DNA of 64,000 bases from the NCBI GenBank assembly GCA_963791325.1, contig CAWBRU010000006.1, forward strand, positions 1-64,000. Reading direction: 5' to 3'. The notes under the pieces were generated by a model. The model was given only the letters and a program-made list of their open reading frames with translations. It did no database searches and had not been told where the DNA came from. The position numbers and the translations under genes are program-made. Position 1 is the first letter of the stretch; every line of letters begins with the position of its first letter. Shown here one piece after another: positions 8,477 to 17,516 of the stretch. Source of the stretch: JBEVJK01 sp963791325. Lineage in GTDB: Bacteria > Pseudomonadota > Alphaproteobacteria > Rhizobiales > Rhizobiaceae.

Positions 8477-9687
8477 CTATTTTGCCTTCGTCCTGCGGCG
8501 CTCCGCAAGCACGACCACCTTGCCGTCGAGATAGCTGGCCCACAGCTCTAGAAGCTCCTTACGCCGCCGGAGCATCTCACCGCGTTGGTATGACCGTTCG
8601 ACCTCGTTGCCGACCTGATGCGCCAGGCAGGCTTCGGCGACCTCGCGGGGCGCGTCGGCGACCTCGGCCGCCCATGTCCGGAACGAGCTTCGGAACCCGT
8701 GCGGGACAATGTCGCCGTGTCCCATGCGCTCGAGGAGCCGGGCCGCGGCCGCGTCGCTGAGCGGCTTGTCCCCCTCGCAAAAGACCAGATCGTCGCTCGT
8801 GCGCGTCTCGTGCAGTTTCTTGAGGAGGCCGGTTGCGGCGTCCGAAAGGGGGATGCGATGCAGGACGCGCATCTTCATTCGCCCTTTCGGAATGGTCCAC
8901 AGTCCGGCCTCGAGGTCGAACTCCGCCCACCTGGCGCAGCGCGCCTCAGCGGGCCTCGTTGCGGTCAGGATCTGCAGTTCGAGGTACCGCGCGGAGAGCG
9001 CCGGCCGCGCGCGCAGCTTCTTCATGAAAGGGGGGGCCGAGGCATATGGGAGTGCGGGCAGGTGCTTGACGCGCGTCCGCTTTGCGATCGCCGGCAGGAT
9101 GTGACGGAGCCGGCCGCGCCATAAGGCGGGGTTCTCGGACGGGTAGCCGTAGCGGGCCCGGGCGTAGTCGAAGATCGTCTCGAGCCGCTGGCGTGTGCGC
9201 ACGGCCGTCTCGTGTTTCTCAGTCCAGATCGGTGACAGGACCTTTGTGACCAGCTCCCCGGTGGTGATTTCGCGATTGGCCTCGAGCGGATTGCCTTGCA
9301 ATAGCTGTCGCCGAGCGAGAGCTCCCACTGGTAGACGTGCTTGGCATTGGACCATTTTGCCTTGTTAGCCTTCAGAAACTCGTCGACGACCTCGCTGAAC
9401 AGTTTCTCCGCCTCCTTGCGGATCGCGAGGCGGGGATCTTCGCCCCGGGCCAGGGCGTTGCGGCAGGCTTCGGCCTTCTCGCGGGCCAGCGCCAGCGAGG
9501 TGTCCGGGTAGCCGCCCAGACCGATGGCCGAGCGCCGGCCATCGCGCTTCCACATGAAAATCCATGAGCGGCTCCCGCGCTGCGCCTCGACCTGCAGGAA
9601 CAGGCCGCCGCCATCGCTATGGCGCCCGGGCGCGAGCCTGGCCGATTTCGCGACAGCGTCGGCGAGCTTGTGTTTCGGGCGAGCCAT
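8477..9687 (-). pseudogene. P4-type tyrosine integrase, single frameshift
   Basis: A site-specific recombinase of the prophage. The N-terminal DUF4102-like arm-binding domain is read from the ATG at 9687 (DGGGLFLQVEAQRGSRSW, then IGLGGYPDTSLALAREKA). Near base 9295 the frame shifts by one base, and the catalytic domain continues with LEANREITTGELV. The active-site residues are visible: arginine in TATRPAEAR, HGFRSSFRTW (HxxR), the histidine of CLAHQ and the tyrosine of RSYQR. Restoring one base gives a protein of about 400 residues, the usual size. If the shift is a sequencing error the enzyme is functional. Confidence 0.85.
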
Positions 9688-10082
9688 ATTCCTTGCACCT
9701 TTCCTTGCACCTATCGCGCGTCATCAGGTGCGAGCATATGTCAGCGCGTGGCTGTTGGAAATGAGACAAGACCCTGGTAGAACTAAGATTTTTGGAGCAG
9801 GTGGCACGAGCCGTCAGTTGCTGTCAGCTATGCTTCGGTGGACCTCAGCTCCACCAACGTTCCGTTCAAGTAATTGATCTGCTTGCGCTCATTTCCCGTC
9901 GGCTCGCAGGTGAATCCGCCGGCGTTGTGAGAGCCCGGCGACATCTGCGTCAGGCGGCTGATTTTGCGCAGATCCTTACCAACGCTTTCCCGGTGCCACG
10001 CGCCTACGGGCGGGGGTGGGCCCAACCAAGAAAAACGTGACCATCGGCAAGAATTGCTTCCCGCAGAGCAGGTACAGGAAAG
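9688..10082. other. Gene-free stretch next to the integrase, likely element boundary
   Basis: There is no convincing gene here. It contains an inverted repeat GGTGGA/TCCACC around 9837-9858 followed by CCA, and a second one (ATCTGCG 9943-9949 with CGCAGAT 9967-9973). Because integrases usually sit beside one attachment site, this interval is where attL or attR would be expected. No tRNA T-arm sequence is visible, and no matching repeat was found near the other end of the prophage. Confidence 0.4.
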
Positions 10083-11363
10083 TCATACTTCGAGCGCATC
10101 AACCAGCGGTGCCTTGGACATCGGCACGGCGCCGTTCGCGGTGATGTGGACCTGCTGCTCGAGCTTGACGCCTTCCGATCCGCCGACTTCGCCGATGAAG
10201 CTCTCCACGCAGACGACCATGTTCTCCTCGAAGTGCGCGTCGTAGCCCCAATCCTGCCAATCCGCGACGTAGACGACGGTCGGATATTCGTCGACGAAGC
10301 CGGCACCGTGGATCATCATGGTGTACCGGTGAGGGATATACTTGTCCGGAACGGGCCAGCACCTTTCCGCGAACTGCTTGAACGACAAACCAGGCTTGAT
10401 GATCTCGATGTTGGTCAGGATCTGCTCCTGGGCGATCTCATAAAGCATGCGCTGATTGTCGCTCGCCCGCTTGCCTGGACAGACGAAACTACGTGACACA
10501 TCCGCGAGATAGCCGAACGGGCCCACCATGTCCGTGTCGAAGCCGACCAGGTCGCCGGCCTGGATGAGGCGATCGGACGATTCCTGAAACCAGGGATTGG
10601 TCCGGTTGCCCGACGCCAACAGCCGGCACTCGATCCATTCCCCGCCATGGGAGATGTTGGTGTCGTGCAGAATGCTCCACAGCTGGTTCTCGCTGATGCC
10701 GGGCTCGACGGCGGCTCTCATCCGATCGATGGCGACGTCGCAGACATCCATGGAGAACTGCATGCATTTGAGCTCTTCGGGTGTCTTGATCATGCGCGCC
10801 TGCTCCAGGCATTCCTGGGCATCGCAAAGCTCTATCACCGCATCAATGAGCAGCTGCGCTCCCCACGGTTCGCAGCGGTCGATGGCCAGCCGACGATTGG
10901 TCCGTCCGTACTCGGCCATCAGCCCGATGACGTCGCCGGCCCAGAGGTGCGTCTTCTCCCGTAGGCGTGGCCCGGCCATGAAGTAGAACCACGAAATGCT
11001 CGGCCGCAGCTGATCGACCGTCTCCAAGTCATCGCTGAGATGGAAAGTGGCCCCAAACTCGAACAGGATCACCGGACCATCGGTCGCGACGAAGACATAG
11101 CGGCCCGGGGCGTGCATGGTCCAAATGGCCATGTTGCGCGAGCCGGTCGCATAGCGAATGTTCATCGGATCGGACAGCAGAGCGCCGGCCAGGTCGCGCT
11201 TGCCCAGCTCCGTCCGCAGCCGCGCCAGGCGATCCTTGCGCAGGCGCTTCTCATCGATTGCGGCTGCGCGCTGTTGAACGTCGAGCGCCAGCGGCGTGAC
11301 CTGCCAGGCTCGGTCCCGGTCCTGGGGCGCACGCTCCTGGGCGGTGGACAGAATTCGGCTCAT
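10083..11363 (-). CDS. DddP-like M24-family enzyme (candidate DMSP lyase)
   Basis: A cytosolic protein of 426 residues with the pita-bread metallopeptidase fold. Visible residues are D276, D278 and D288 (GFDTDMVGPFGYLAD), H352 and D358 (IHGAGFVDEY), E387 (VESF) and E402 (KLEQQ), plus Y347 (HRYTMM). As I recall the numbering of the characterised DMSP lyase DddP (D295, D297, D307, Y366, H371, D377, E406, E421), every one of these aligns with a constant offset of 19. MNIRYATGSRNM and GGEWIECRLLASG-RTNPWFQE also resemble DddP more than Xaa-Pro peptidases. The start at 11363 follows a strong GGGGGAGG site. A creatinase or dipeptidase role is the alternative. It is divergent from the SDR/Hyu operon. 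Confidence 0.72.
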   Translation of the reverse strand: MSRILSTAQERAPQDRDRAWQVTPLALDVQQRAAAIDEKRLRKDRLARLRTELGKRDLAGALLSDPMNIRYATGSRNMAIWTMHAPGRYVFVATDGPVILFEFGATFHLSDDLETVDQLRPSISWFYFMAGPRLREKTHLWAGDVIGLMAEYGRTNRRLAIDRCEPWGAQLLIDAVIELCDAQECLEQARMIKTPEELKCMQFSMDVCDVAIDRMRAAVEPGISENQLWSILHDTNISHGGEWIECRLLASGNRTNPWFQESSDRLIQAGDLVGFDTDMVGPFGYLADVSRSFVCPGKRASDNQRMLYEIAQEQILTNIEIIKPGLSFKQFAERCWPVPDKYIPHRYTMMIHGAGFVDEYPTVVYVADWQDWGYDAHFEENMVVCVESFIGEVGGSEGVKLEQQVHITANGAVPMSKAPLVDALEV

Positions 11364-11486
11364 CGAGACCTCCCCCAATCCGACATTCTTGGGGCTGCCG
11401 GGAAGGGCCCCTTCCCGAACCCAAGCCGCGTTGAAAAGAAATCCGGTGCGCGGCGGCGTCTTGTCAACGGCAGAGAATGTCTGGAC

Positions 11487-11507
11487 GGTATAACGGCAAG
11501 TTATGCC
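11487..11507. promoter_or_regulatory. Palindromic operator candidate in the divergent promoter
   Basis: An imperfect 8+5+8 palindrome: GGTATAAC, spacer GGCAA, GTTATGCC. It lies about 125 bases before the M24 gene start (minus strand) and 270 bases before the SDR gene (plus strand). The size and symmetry fit a dimeric repressor or activator site. The binding protein is unknown. Confidence 0.4.
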
Positions 11508-11521
11508 AAATGGTACCGTGT

Positions 11522-11779
11522 GATGGGCCTGTCTCCGAGGCGGCTGCCGCCGCTCCACGCTCTCGATGCCATCGACAGGCAGGACGGACCGCGGCACGCC
11601 GTACGATGCGCAGGCATCCTGCAAGCAGCTTCGGGCGCGCTCGGGCTCTGGCGGCGGCCGCCGGACTATCCGTCCCGGCCGAGCCGCAGAAATTGGACAC
11701 GGCCGCGCTTTTCGCGAAGATGAAGCGTCCGGCTTCGGCCGGCCGCCAAGACCGGTTTTTTGGGGAACGGGCCAAGTGA
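11522..11779 (+). pseudogene. Possible decayed gene just upstream of the SDR operon
   Basis: Two frames look weakly coding. One starts at ATG 11522 and reads GLSPRRLPPLHALDAI, like the first residues of GcvA-type LysR regulators (RRLPPLNALRAFE). Another frame ends in AEPQKLDTAALFAKMKRPAS and has its TGA (11777-11779) overlapping the GTG start of the next gene, as real operon genes do. There is no intact protein; this may be a remnant with an internal deletion. Low confidence. Confidence 0.22.
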
Positions 11780-12489
11780 CGACAGCCTTCATCACCGGCG
11801 CCACCAGCGGGATCGGACGAGCCATCGCCGTGGCGCTGGCGCAAGCCGGCTATCAAGTCTATGCCGTCGGGCGCAACGAGGCCGCGCTGGAGACGTTGCG
11901 CCTGGAACGGCCGCGGATTATTCCGCTCGCCGTCGATGTCACCGACCGCGACGCGCTCGCGGCGGCCACTGCCGGTCTCGAGGTCGACGTCCTGATCAAC
12001 AATGCCGGCATGATGCCGCCGCTGGGCAATTTCGCCGACATGGCAACGGCCGATATCGACGCGACGTTGGCGGTCAATCTCAGCGCGCCGGTGCTGCTGA
12101 CCCGTCTGATCGTGCCACAGATGCGCGAGCGCCGCTCAGGTCATGTTCTGTTCACCGGGTCGTCGACCGGCCACGCGCCGTTCGCCAACATCGCCCTCTA
12201 CGCTGCAACCAAGGCAGCCATCGCCGGGTTTGCCGCTTCGCTGCGCGCCGACCTGTCGCCGTACGGCATTCGGGTCACGGAGATCGTGGCCGGACGGGTC
12301 GAAACTCAGCTTTACAAGAACATCCTCGACGAGAAGGCCAGGGCGGCGATGTATGCCGCAAATACCGCCGTGCAGCCCGAGGACGTCGCCACGATGGTCG
12401 TGGCGGTCCTCGGCCTGCCGAGCTGGGCCGACGTCACCCGGTTCGACATCATGCCGACCCATCCCGTCACGCCGAGCGGCAGCAGGTAG
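11776..12489 (+). CDS. Short-chain dehydrogenase/reductase
   Basis: A 237-residue NAD(P)-dependent SDR. The cofactor motif TGATSGIG is at residues 7-14, NNAG follows at about 78, and the catalytic Ser and YAATK (YxxxK) come after. It resembles the YdfG/serine-3-dehydrogenase-like group (acidic DVTDRDA region, IVAGRVETQLY), which oxidises small hydroxy acids or alcohols. The GTG at 11776 is chosen because the upstream sequence in frame is not SDR-like. It is the first gene of a plus-strand operon continuing with a second SDR and HyuA/HyuB. The substrate is not evident. Confidence 0.85.
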   Translation: MTTAFITGATSGIGRAIAVALAQAGYQVYAVGRNEAALETLRLERPRIIPLAVDVTDRDALAAATAGLEVDVLINNAGMMPPLGNFADMATADIDATLAVNLSAPVLLTRLIVPQMRERRSGHVLFTGSSTGHAPFANIALYAATKAAIAGFAASLRADLSPYGIRVTEIVAGRVETQLYKNILDEKARAAMYAANTAVQPEDVATMVVAVLGLPSWADVTRFDIMPTHPVTPSGSR

Positions 12490-12498
12490 GAGATCGGC

Positions 12499-13248
12499 AT
12501 GAACGACCTCGCGGTGCTCATCGTCGGCGGCGGCTCGGGCCTGGGAGCGCTGCTGGCGGCCATGGCGGTTGCCGAGGGGGCCGCCAAGATCGGCATCATC
12601 GACATCAATCCCGAGGCGGCGGGGGCGGCGCTGCAGGCAGCGCGCGACAGAAGCCTGCCTACGGCCTCGGCCCAATGCGACATTCAGGTCGGCGCGGACT
12701 GTCACGCCGCCTTCGAGACGATCGTGTCCGCACTCGGCCGGATCGATACGCTGATCAACTCGGCTGCGATCTACCCGCGCCGGCCGCTGCTCGAGATTTC
12801 CGACGACGACTGGGACGCTTCCAACGGCATCAACATCAAGGGTACCTATCACATGATGGTGGCCGCCGTCCGTCACATGCGCTCCCAGGAACCCAGGGAT
12901 CAGGTGCGTGGCCGGATCGTCAACTTGACCTCCGTCGATGCATTCAAGGCTCACCCTCAGAATGCACATTACGCGGCGACAAAGGCTGCGGTGGTCAGTC
13001 TGACGCGTTCGTTCGCTCACGAGGTCGCCCAGGACGGCATCCTGGTGAATTCCGTTGCCCCTGCCGGCATGGCGACGGAGCGCGCCCGTGCTCTCGGTTT
13101 TCTCGACGAGCTTGCCAAGGCGAGCCCGCTCGGCCGAGGGGCCAGACCCGAGGAGATCGCGCAGTGGGTGCTGATGGCCGGCGGACCCAAGAACACGTAT
13201 ATGACCGGCGAGCAGATCATCGTTTCGGGCGGCTATATATACGCATGA
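12499..13248 (+). CDS. Short-chain dehydrogenase/reductase
   Basis: A 249-residue classical SDR. It has a glycine-rich motif VGGGSGLG at 9-16, NSAAIY in place of NNAG, catalytic S and YAATK, and a C-terminal GEQIIVSGGYIYA typical of FabG-like dehydrogenases. The ATG at 12499 has AGGAG 7 bases upstream and lies 9 bases after the previous stop. It probably oxidises or reduces an intermediate of the same pathway as its SDR neighbour and the HyuAB pair. The substrate is unknown. Confidence 0.88.
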   Translation: MNDLAVLIVGGGSGLGALLAAMAVAEGAAKIGIIDINPEAAGAALQAARDRSLPTASAQCDIQVGADCHAAFETIVSALGRIDTLINSAAIYPRRPLLEISDDDWDASNGINIKGTYHMMVAAVRHMRSQEPRDQVRGRIVNLTSVDAFKAHPQNAHYAATKAAVVSLTRSFAHEVAQDGILVNSVAPAGMATERARALGFLDELAKASPLGRGARPEEIAQWVLMAGGPKNTYMTGEQIIVSGGYIYA

Positions 13249-13323
13249 GGGCCGGGCGCACCCGGAGATTTGCAGCGCTTCAGGTGACTTTGTTCGAGCC
13301 AGGGGACCCAAAAAGTCGAGCTC

Positions 13324-15420
13324 ATGACCGGGACAAGCAGCGATATCCGCCTCGGCGCCGACATCGGCGGAACGTTCACCGACATCGCGCTCGATCTATC
13401 CGGACGGATGTTCTCGACCAAAGTTCTGACCAATTATGCTGCCCCCGAACAAGCGATCCTCGACGGGATCGCAATCGTCGCCCGCGACGCCGGCATCCGC
13501 CACGCCGATATCGGCATCGTGATCCATGGGACCACGCTGGCGACCAACGCTTTGATTGCGCGGCGCGGCGCCAAGACGGCGCTGGTCACCACCGAAGGGT
13601 TTCGTGACGTCATCGAGATGCGCACCGAGAACCGCTTCGAGCAGTACGACCTGAACCTCAGGCTGCCTTCGCCCCTGATCCCCCGCGAGCACCGTTTCAG
13701 CGTGAAGGGTCGGATCAGCGCCGAAGGGCGGGAGCTTCAGCCGCTCGATGAGGACGCGCTCGAACGGATTGGCGACGCCATTCGCGACGGCGGTTTCGGC
13801 GCCGTGGCGATCGGCTTCATCCACGCTTACGCCAATCCGGCGCATGAGCGCCGAGCCCGGCAAATCCTGTCGCGGCGGCTGCATGTCCCGATCTCGATCA
13901 GCGCCGAGGTTTCGCCGCAGATGCGCGAATTCGAGCGGTTCAACACCGTTTGCGCCAATGCCTATGTACGCCCGCAGATGGCGGACTATCTTGCCCGCCT
14001 GCAGCATCGGCTCCGCGACATGGGCGCTGAATGCCCGGTGTTCATGATCCATTCGGGGGGCGGGCTGATCTCGGTCGAAACCGCGTCGGAGTTTCCCGTC
14101 CGCCTGGTCGAGTCCGGCCCCGCGGGGGGCGCCATCTTCGCGGCCGACATTGCCCGCCGTTTCGGTCTCGACAAGGTGGTGTCCTACGATATGGGCGGCA
14201 CCACGGCAAAGATTTGCCTGATCGAGGACTTCGTGCCGCGCACCGCGCGCACCTTCGAGGTCGCGCGCACCTACCGTTTCCGCAAGGGCTCGGGGATGCC
14301 GATCTCGATCCCGGTCATCGAGATGATCGAGATCGGGGCCGGTGGCGGCTCGATCGCCTGGGTCGATGCGATGGGACGGATCCAGACCGGACCGGAGAGC
14401 GCCGGCTCGGAGCCCGGACCGGCCTGCTACAATCGCGGCGGCGATCGCCCGGCGATCACCGACGCAGACCTGGTCCTCGGCAAGCTCGACCCGCACAATT
14501 TCGCTGGCGGCGCCATCAAGCTGAACGGTGAGGCGGCCGAACGGGCGATCGATCGCGATATCGGCCGGCCGCTTGCGCTCGAAAAGATCCCGGCTGCCTT
14601 CGGCATCTGCGAGGTGGTCGACGAGAACATGGCGAACGCTGCCCGAGTTCATGCGGTCGAGAACGGCAAGCACATCTCCGATTGCGTGATGATCGCCTTC
14701 GGCGGGGCTGCGCCGCTGCACGCAGCCCGCCTGTGCGAGAAGCTCGGGATCGACCGATGCCTGGTCCCGAAGGGAGCAGGCGTCGGGTCGGCGATCGGTT
14801 TCCTCAAGGCGCCGTTCGGCTATGAAGCCTTGGCATCCCGGCTCGTCCGGCTGTCGCAGTTCGACCCGGAAGAGGCCAACCACCTGGTTGCCGAGCTCAG
14901 ATCAACGGCCGAAGGGTTCGTCCGGCTCGGCACCGGCGCCAGGATCTGCTTCGAGGTCACGGCATTCATGCGCTATGCGGGGCAGGGATGGGAAATTCCC
15001 GTGCCCTTGCCCGACCAGCCTTTTGCCAAGGACGCCGGCGGCCAGCTTCAGAACCTCTTCCAAACACATTACGAACGCTTCTTCGGTCGGGCCATTGATG
15101 GTCTTGACGGGCTCGAGATCGAGATCGTCACCTGGTCGGTCAAGGCGAGCGACGAGCGCCCCGCTGTCGAGAGGCACCGGTTGAGCCATGGCGGGCGCCC
15201 CGTCCGGCCAACCGTGACGCGCGCGGTGTTCGATCCGGCCACCGAGGCGATGCAGCCCTACGCCATCGTCGAGCGTGACACGCTCTCGCCCGGCGACCGG
15301 ATCTTCGGCCCGGCGGTGATCGTCGAGGGGGAGACGTCGACCGTCGTCACCACCTGCTTCGATGCGGTGATGCAGAGCGACGGCGCCATCCTGCTCGTCC
15401 GGAAAGGGAGGGGCAAGTGA
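13324..15420 (+). CDS. Hydantoinase/oxoprolinase subunit A (HyuA family)
   Basis: The ATP-binding subunit (698 residues) of the hydantoinase A/oxoprolinase/acetone carboxylase superfamily. It has the actin-like phosphate-binding motif GADIGGTFTD at 11-20, GTTLATNALI, and the second phosphate loop region SYDMGGTTAKICL, with the GPAGG signature before it. It acts with the B subunit encoded downstream, with a 4-base overlap. Known reactions are ATP-dependent opening of N-methylhydantoin, hydantoin or 5-oxoproline. The beside-the-point residues that separate these cannot be judged by eye. The neighbouring M24 and sarcosine-oxidase-like genes make N-methylhydantoin an attractive but unproved substrate. 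Confidence 0.88.
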   Translation: MTGTSSDIRLGADIGGTFTDIALDLSGRMFSTKVLTNYAAPEQAILDGIAIVARDAGIRHADIGIVIHGTTLATNALIARRGAKTALVTTEGFRDVIEMRTENRFEQYDLNLRLPSPLIPREHRFSVKGRISAEGRELQPLDEDALERIGDAIRDGGFGAVAIGFIHAYANPAHERRARQILSRRLHVPISISAEVSPQMREFERFNTVCANAYVRPQMADYLARLQHRLRDMGAECPVFMIHSGGGLISVETASEFPVRLVESGPAGGAIFAADIARRFGLDKVVSYDMGGTTAKICLIEDFVPRTARTFEVARTYRFRKGSGMPISIPVIEMIEIGAGGGSIAWVDAMGRIQTGPESAGSEPGPACYNRGGDRPAITDADLVLGKLDPHNFAGGAIKLNGEAAERAIDRDIGRPLALEKIPAAFGICEVVDENMANAARVHAVENGKHISDCVMIAFGGAAPLHAARLCEKLGIDRCLVPKGAGVGSAIGFLKAPFGYEALASRLVRLSQFDPEEANHLVAELRSTAEGFVRLGTGARICFEVTAFMRYAGQGWEIPVPLPDQPFAKDAGGQLQNLFQTHYERFFGRAIDGLDGLEIEIVTWSVKASDERPAVERHRLSHGGRPVRPTVTRAVFDPATEAMQPYAIVERDTLSPGDRIFGPAVIVEGETSTVVTTCFDAVMQSDGAILLVRKGRGK

Positions 15421-17036
15421 GCGAGATGAGCGAGATCCGCCTGCAGGTGATGTGGAACCGGTTGGTCTCGGTCGTGGAAGAACAGGCGATGACCTTGCTG
15501 CGCACGGCCTTCTCCACGTCGGTGCGCGAAGCGGGCGACCTGTCGGCCGGCGTCTTCGATCCGCACGGCCAGATGTTGGCGCAGGCGGTCACCGGCACGC
15601 CGGGTCATGTCAACACGATGGCCGAAGCCGTGCTGCATTTCATCGAGGCGATCCCGCGGGCCGAGATGTTCGAGGGGGATACCTATGTGACCAACGACCC
15701 CTGGCAGGGCACCGGCCATCTCCATGACATCACCATGGTCTCACCGTCGTTCCTCGATGGCGAACTGGTCGGGTTCTTTGCCTGCACGGCGCATGTCGTC
15801 GACGTCGGTGGCCGCGGCTTCGGCGCGGACGGCAAGTCGGTCTACGAGGAAGGAATTCAGATCCCGATCATGAAGTTCGCGGAAAAGCACAAGGTCAACC
15901 GCGACCTGGTGCAGATCCTGCGCACCAATGTCCGCGAGCCGAACCAGGTGGTGGGCGACTTCTATTCGCTTGCCGCTTGCAATGAAGTCGGCCACCGGCG
16001 GCTCGTCGACATGATGAACGAAGCCGGCATGGGCTCGCTTGACGCGCTTGGCGCATTCATCTTCTCCCGCACCCGCGATGCCATGCGTGAGCGGATCAAG
16101 GCGCTGCCGAAGGGGAGCTGGTCGAATGAGCTCCTGACCGACGGCTACGATGAGCCGGTCAAGCTCGCGGCCACCGTCTCGATCCGCGATGACCATGTGG
16201 AGGTGGACTTTGCCGGCAGCGACCCGGTGAGCCGGTGGGGCATCAATTGCCCGATCATCTACAGCAAGGCCTATGCCTGCTACGCCCTCAAATGCGTGGT
16301 CGCGCCGGACATCCCCAACAATGCCGCATCGCTGGCCTTCTTCACGGTATCCTCGCCCGTCAATATCTTGAATGCCGAGCGGCCGGCGCCGGTGGCGCTT
16401 CGCCACATCTTCGGCCACATGGTGCCCGACCTGGTGCTCGGCGCGCTCGCCCAGGCCCTTCCCGGCAAGATCATGGCGGAAGGCGCCGGCGCCCTTTGGA
16501 ACATTCACATCTCGGTGCGGCCGGTCGCCGGCGAAGCCGGGCGGCGCGCGGAGGTGCTGATGTTCAACTCCGGCGGCATGGGTGCCCGCCCCGAGCTGGA
16601 TGGCCTCTCCGCCACCGCGTTTCCGTCGGGTGTGCATACCATGCCGATCGAGGCGACAGAGCACACCGGCCCGATCGTGATCTGGCGAAAAGAGTTGCGT
16701 CCGGGCTCCGGCGGAGACGGCGAGTTCCGGGGCGGGCTGGGCCAGATCATCGAGATCGCCGCCAGAGAGGGGCACGAGTTCGACTTTTCCGCCATGTTCG
16801 ACCGCGTCCGCCACCCCGCCAAGGGCCGCCATGGCGGCGGCAACGGCGCGGCCGGCGTGGTCCGACTGGACGACGGGACGGAGATGCGGCCGAAAGGCTG
16901 GCAGCACGTCCCTGCCGGTCGCCGGCTGGTCCTGGAGCTGCCCGGCGGCGGCGGCTATGGCGAACCCTCGAAACGCAGCGCCGAGGCGCGGGCGCAGGAC
17001 CGGGCCAAGGAATACGATTCCGACGAGGGACGGTGA
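15417..17036 (+). CDS. Hydantoinase/oxoprolinase subunit B (HyuB family)
   Basis: A 539-residue partner of HyuA. Characteristic segments are TLLRTAFSTSVREAGDLSAGVFD at the N-terminus, TNDPWQGTGHLHDI (metal/substrate site region), ELRPGSGGDGEFRGGLGQ, and the C-terminal glycine loop ELPGGGGYGEPSKRSAE. It starts at a GTG whose GTGA overlaps the HyuA stop, so the subunits are translationally coupled and made in equal amounts. No frameshift is present, unlike the transporter genes that follow. Confidence 0.9.
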   Translation: MSEMSEIRLQVMWNRLVSVVEEQAMTLLRTAFSTSVREAGDLSAGVFDPHGQMLAQAVTGTPGHVNTMAEAVLHFIEAIPRAEMFEGDTYVTNDPWQGTGHLHDITMVSPSFLDGELVGFFACTAHVVDVGGRGFGADGKSVYEEGIQIPIMKFAEKHKVNRDLVQILRTNVREPNQVVGDFYSLAACNEVGHRRLVDMMNEAGMGSLDALGAFIFSRTRDAMRERIKALPKGSWSNELLTDGYDEPVKLAATVSIRDDHVEVDFAGSDPVSRWGINCPIIYSKAYACYALKCVVAPDIPNNAASLAFFTVSSPVNILNAERPAPVALRHIFGHMVPDLVLGALAQALPGKIMAEGAGALWNIHISVRPVAGEAGRRAEVLMFNSGGMGARPELDGLSATAFPSGVHTMPIEATEHTGPIVIWRKELRPGSGGDGEFRGGLGQIIEIAAREGHEFDFSAMFDRVRHPAKGRHGGGNGAAGVVRLDDGTEMRPKGWQHVPAGRRLVLELPGGGGYGEPSKRSAEARAQDRAKEYDSDEGR

Positions 17037-17092
17037 CCTACCTCTCCTCGCGCTTGTCGGTGGCGATGCCGTCGGCGCGTTGCGTGCGGCGC

Positions 17093-17168
17093 AGCAAAGG
17101 CTTTGCTTGACAAGGCATTGATAGAAAGATGACATTCCCCTCGGAGAAATTGTTTGCCTTACAAGCAA
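17093..17168 (+). promoter_or_regulatory. Promoter region with three palindromes before the transporter genes
   Basis: A perfect 15-base palindrome AGCAAAGGCTTTGCT (17093-17107) overlaps TTGCTTGACAAGGCA (17104-17118), which contains a TTGACA -35 box (17107-17112). About 36 bases further on, TTGCCTTACAAGCAA (17154-17168) is nearly the reverse complement of the second motif. This arrangement fits a repressor binding two half-turn-related sites around a promoter for the small membrane proteins and permease. Confidence 0.45.
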
Positions 17169-17186
17169 CAATCTTGGGGAGGGACC

Positions 17187-17516
17187 ATGTCGACCATTGC
17201 CAGGGAAGAGCTCGTCGTCGTGTCGATCGACGAGCGAATCGACAGGATGCACAAGCGCGACCGGCTTGGCGCGATCGCCTTCGTCGTCGTGCTCTGGTTC
17301 GTCGTGCTGTTCGTGCTGATTTCGATCTGGCCAGCGCTGACCAACGCCGCCATACGCAATATCCTGATCGTCTCGGGAGCCGGCGTTCTGGCACTGAACA
17401 CGGCGGCGATCGTGGCGATGCTTCGGCATTACCACAGCGACAAGCACTTCATTTACGGCCTCGACATTCTGCATCTCGACGAAATGCGCAAGCGGCGGCG
17501 CGGAGGAGACAAGTGA
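17187..17516 (+). CDS. Small two-helix membrane protein of the permease operon
   Basis: A 109-residue protein with two transmembrane segments (about 33-55, IAFVVVLWFVVLFVLISIW, and about 63-83, ILIVSGAGVLALNTAAIVAML). An acidic/basic N-terminal tail precedes them and a charged C-terminal tail (DEMRKRRRGGDK) follows. The ATG at 17187 follows GGGGAGGG. Its TGA overlaps the next ATG by one base. I recognise no family; its place before two more small membrane proteins and an APC permease suggests an accessory transporter subunit. Confidence 0.72.
   Translation: MSTIAREELVVVSIDERIDRMHKRDRLGAIAFVVVLWFVVLFVLISIWPALTNAAIRNILIVSGAGVLALNTAAIVAMLRHYHSDKHFIYGLDILHLDEMRKRRRGGDK

Noticed and set aside
9815..9865. 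Possible tmRNA/tRNA 3' end (CAGCTCCACCA-like sequence) as attachment site
   Set aside because: The sequence ends CTCCACCA, but no T-arm (GGTTCAA) or acceptor partner is present and no matching repeat was found at the other end of the prophage.
11040..11723. Plus-strand 227-residue ORF opposite the M24 gene
   Set aside because: It runs antisense through a strongly conserved enzyme gene and has atypical composition; high GC makes long antisense ORFs common here.
11760..13607. 615-residue plus-strand ORF across the two SDR genes
   Set aside because: Frame-shifted shadow; the two SDR frames have complete catalytic motifs and proper starts.
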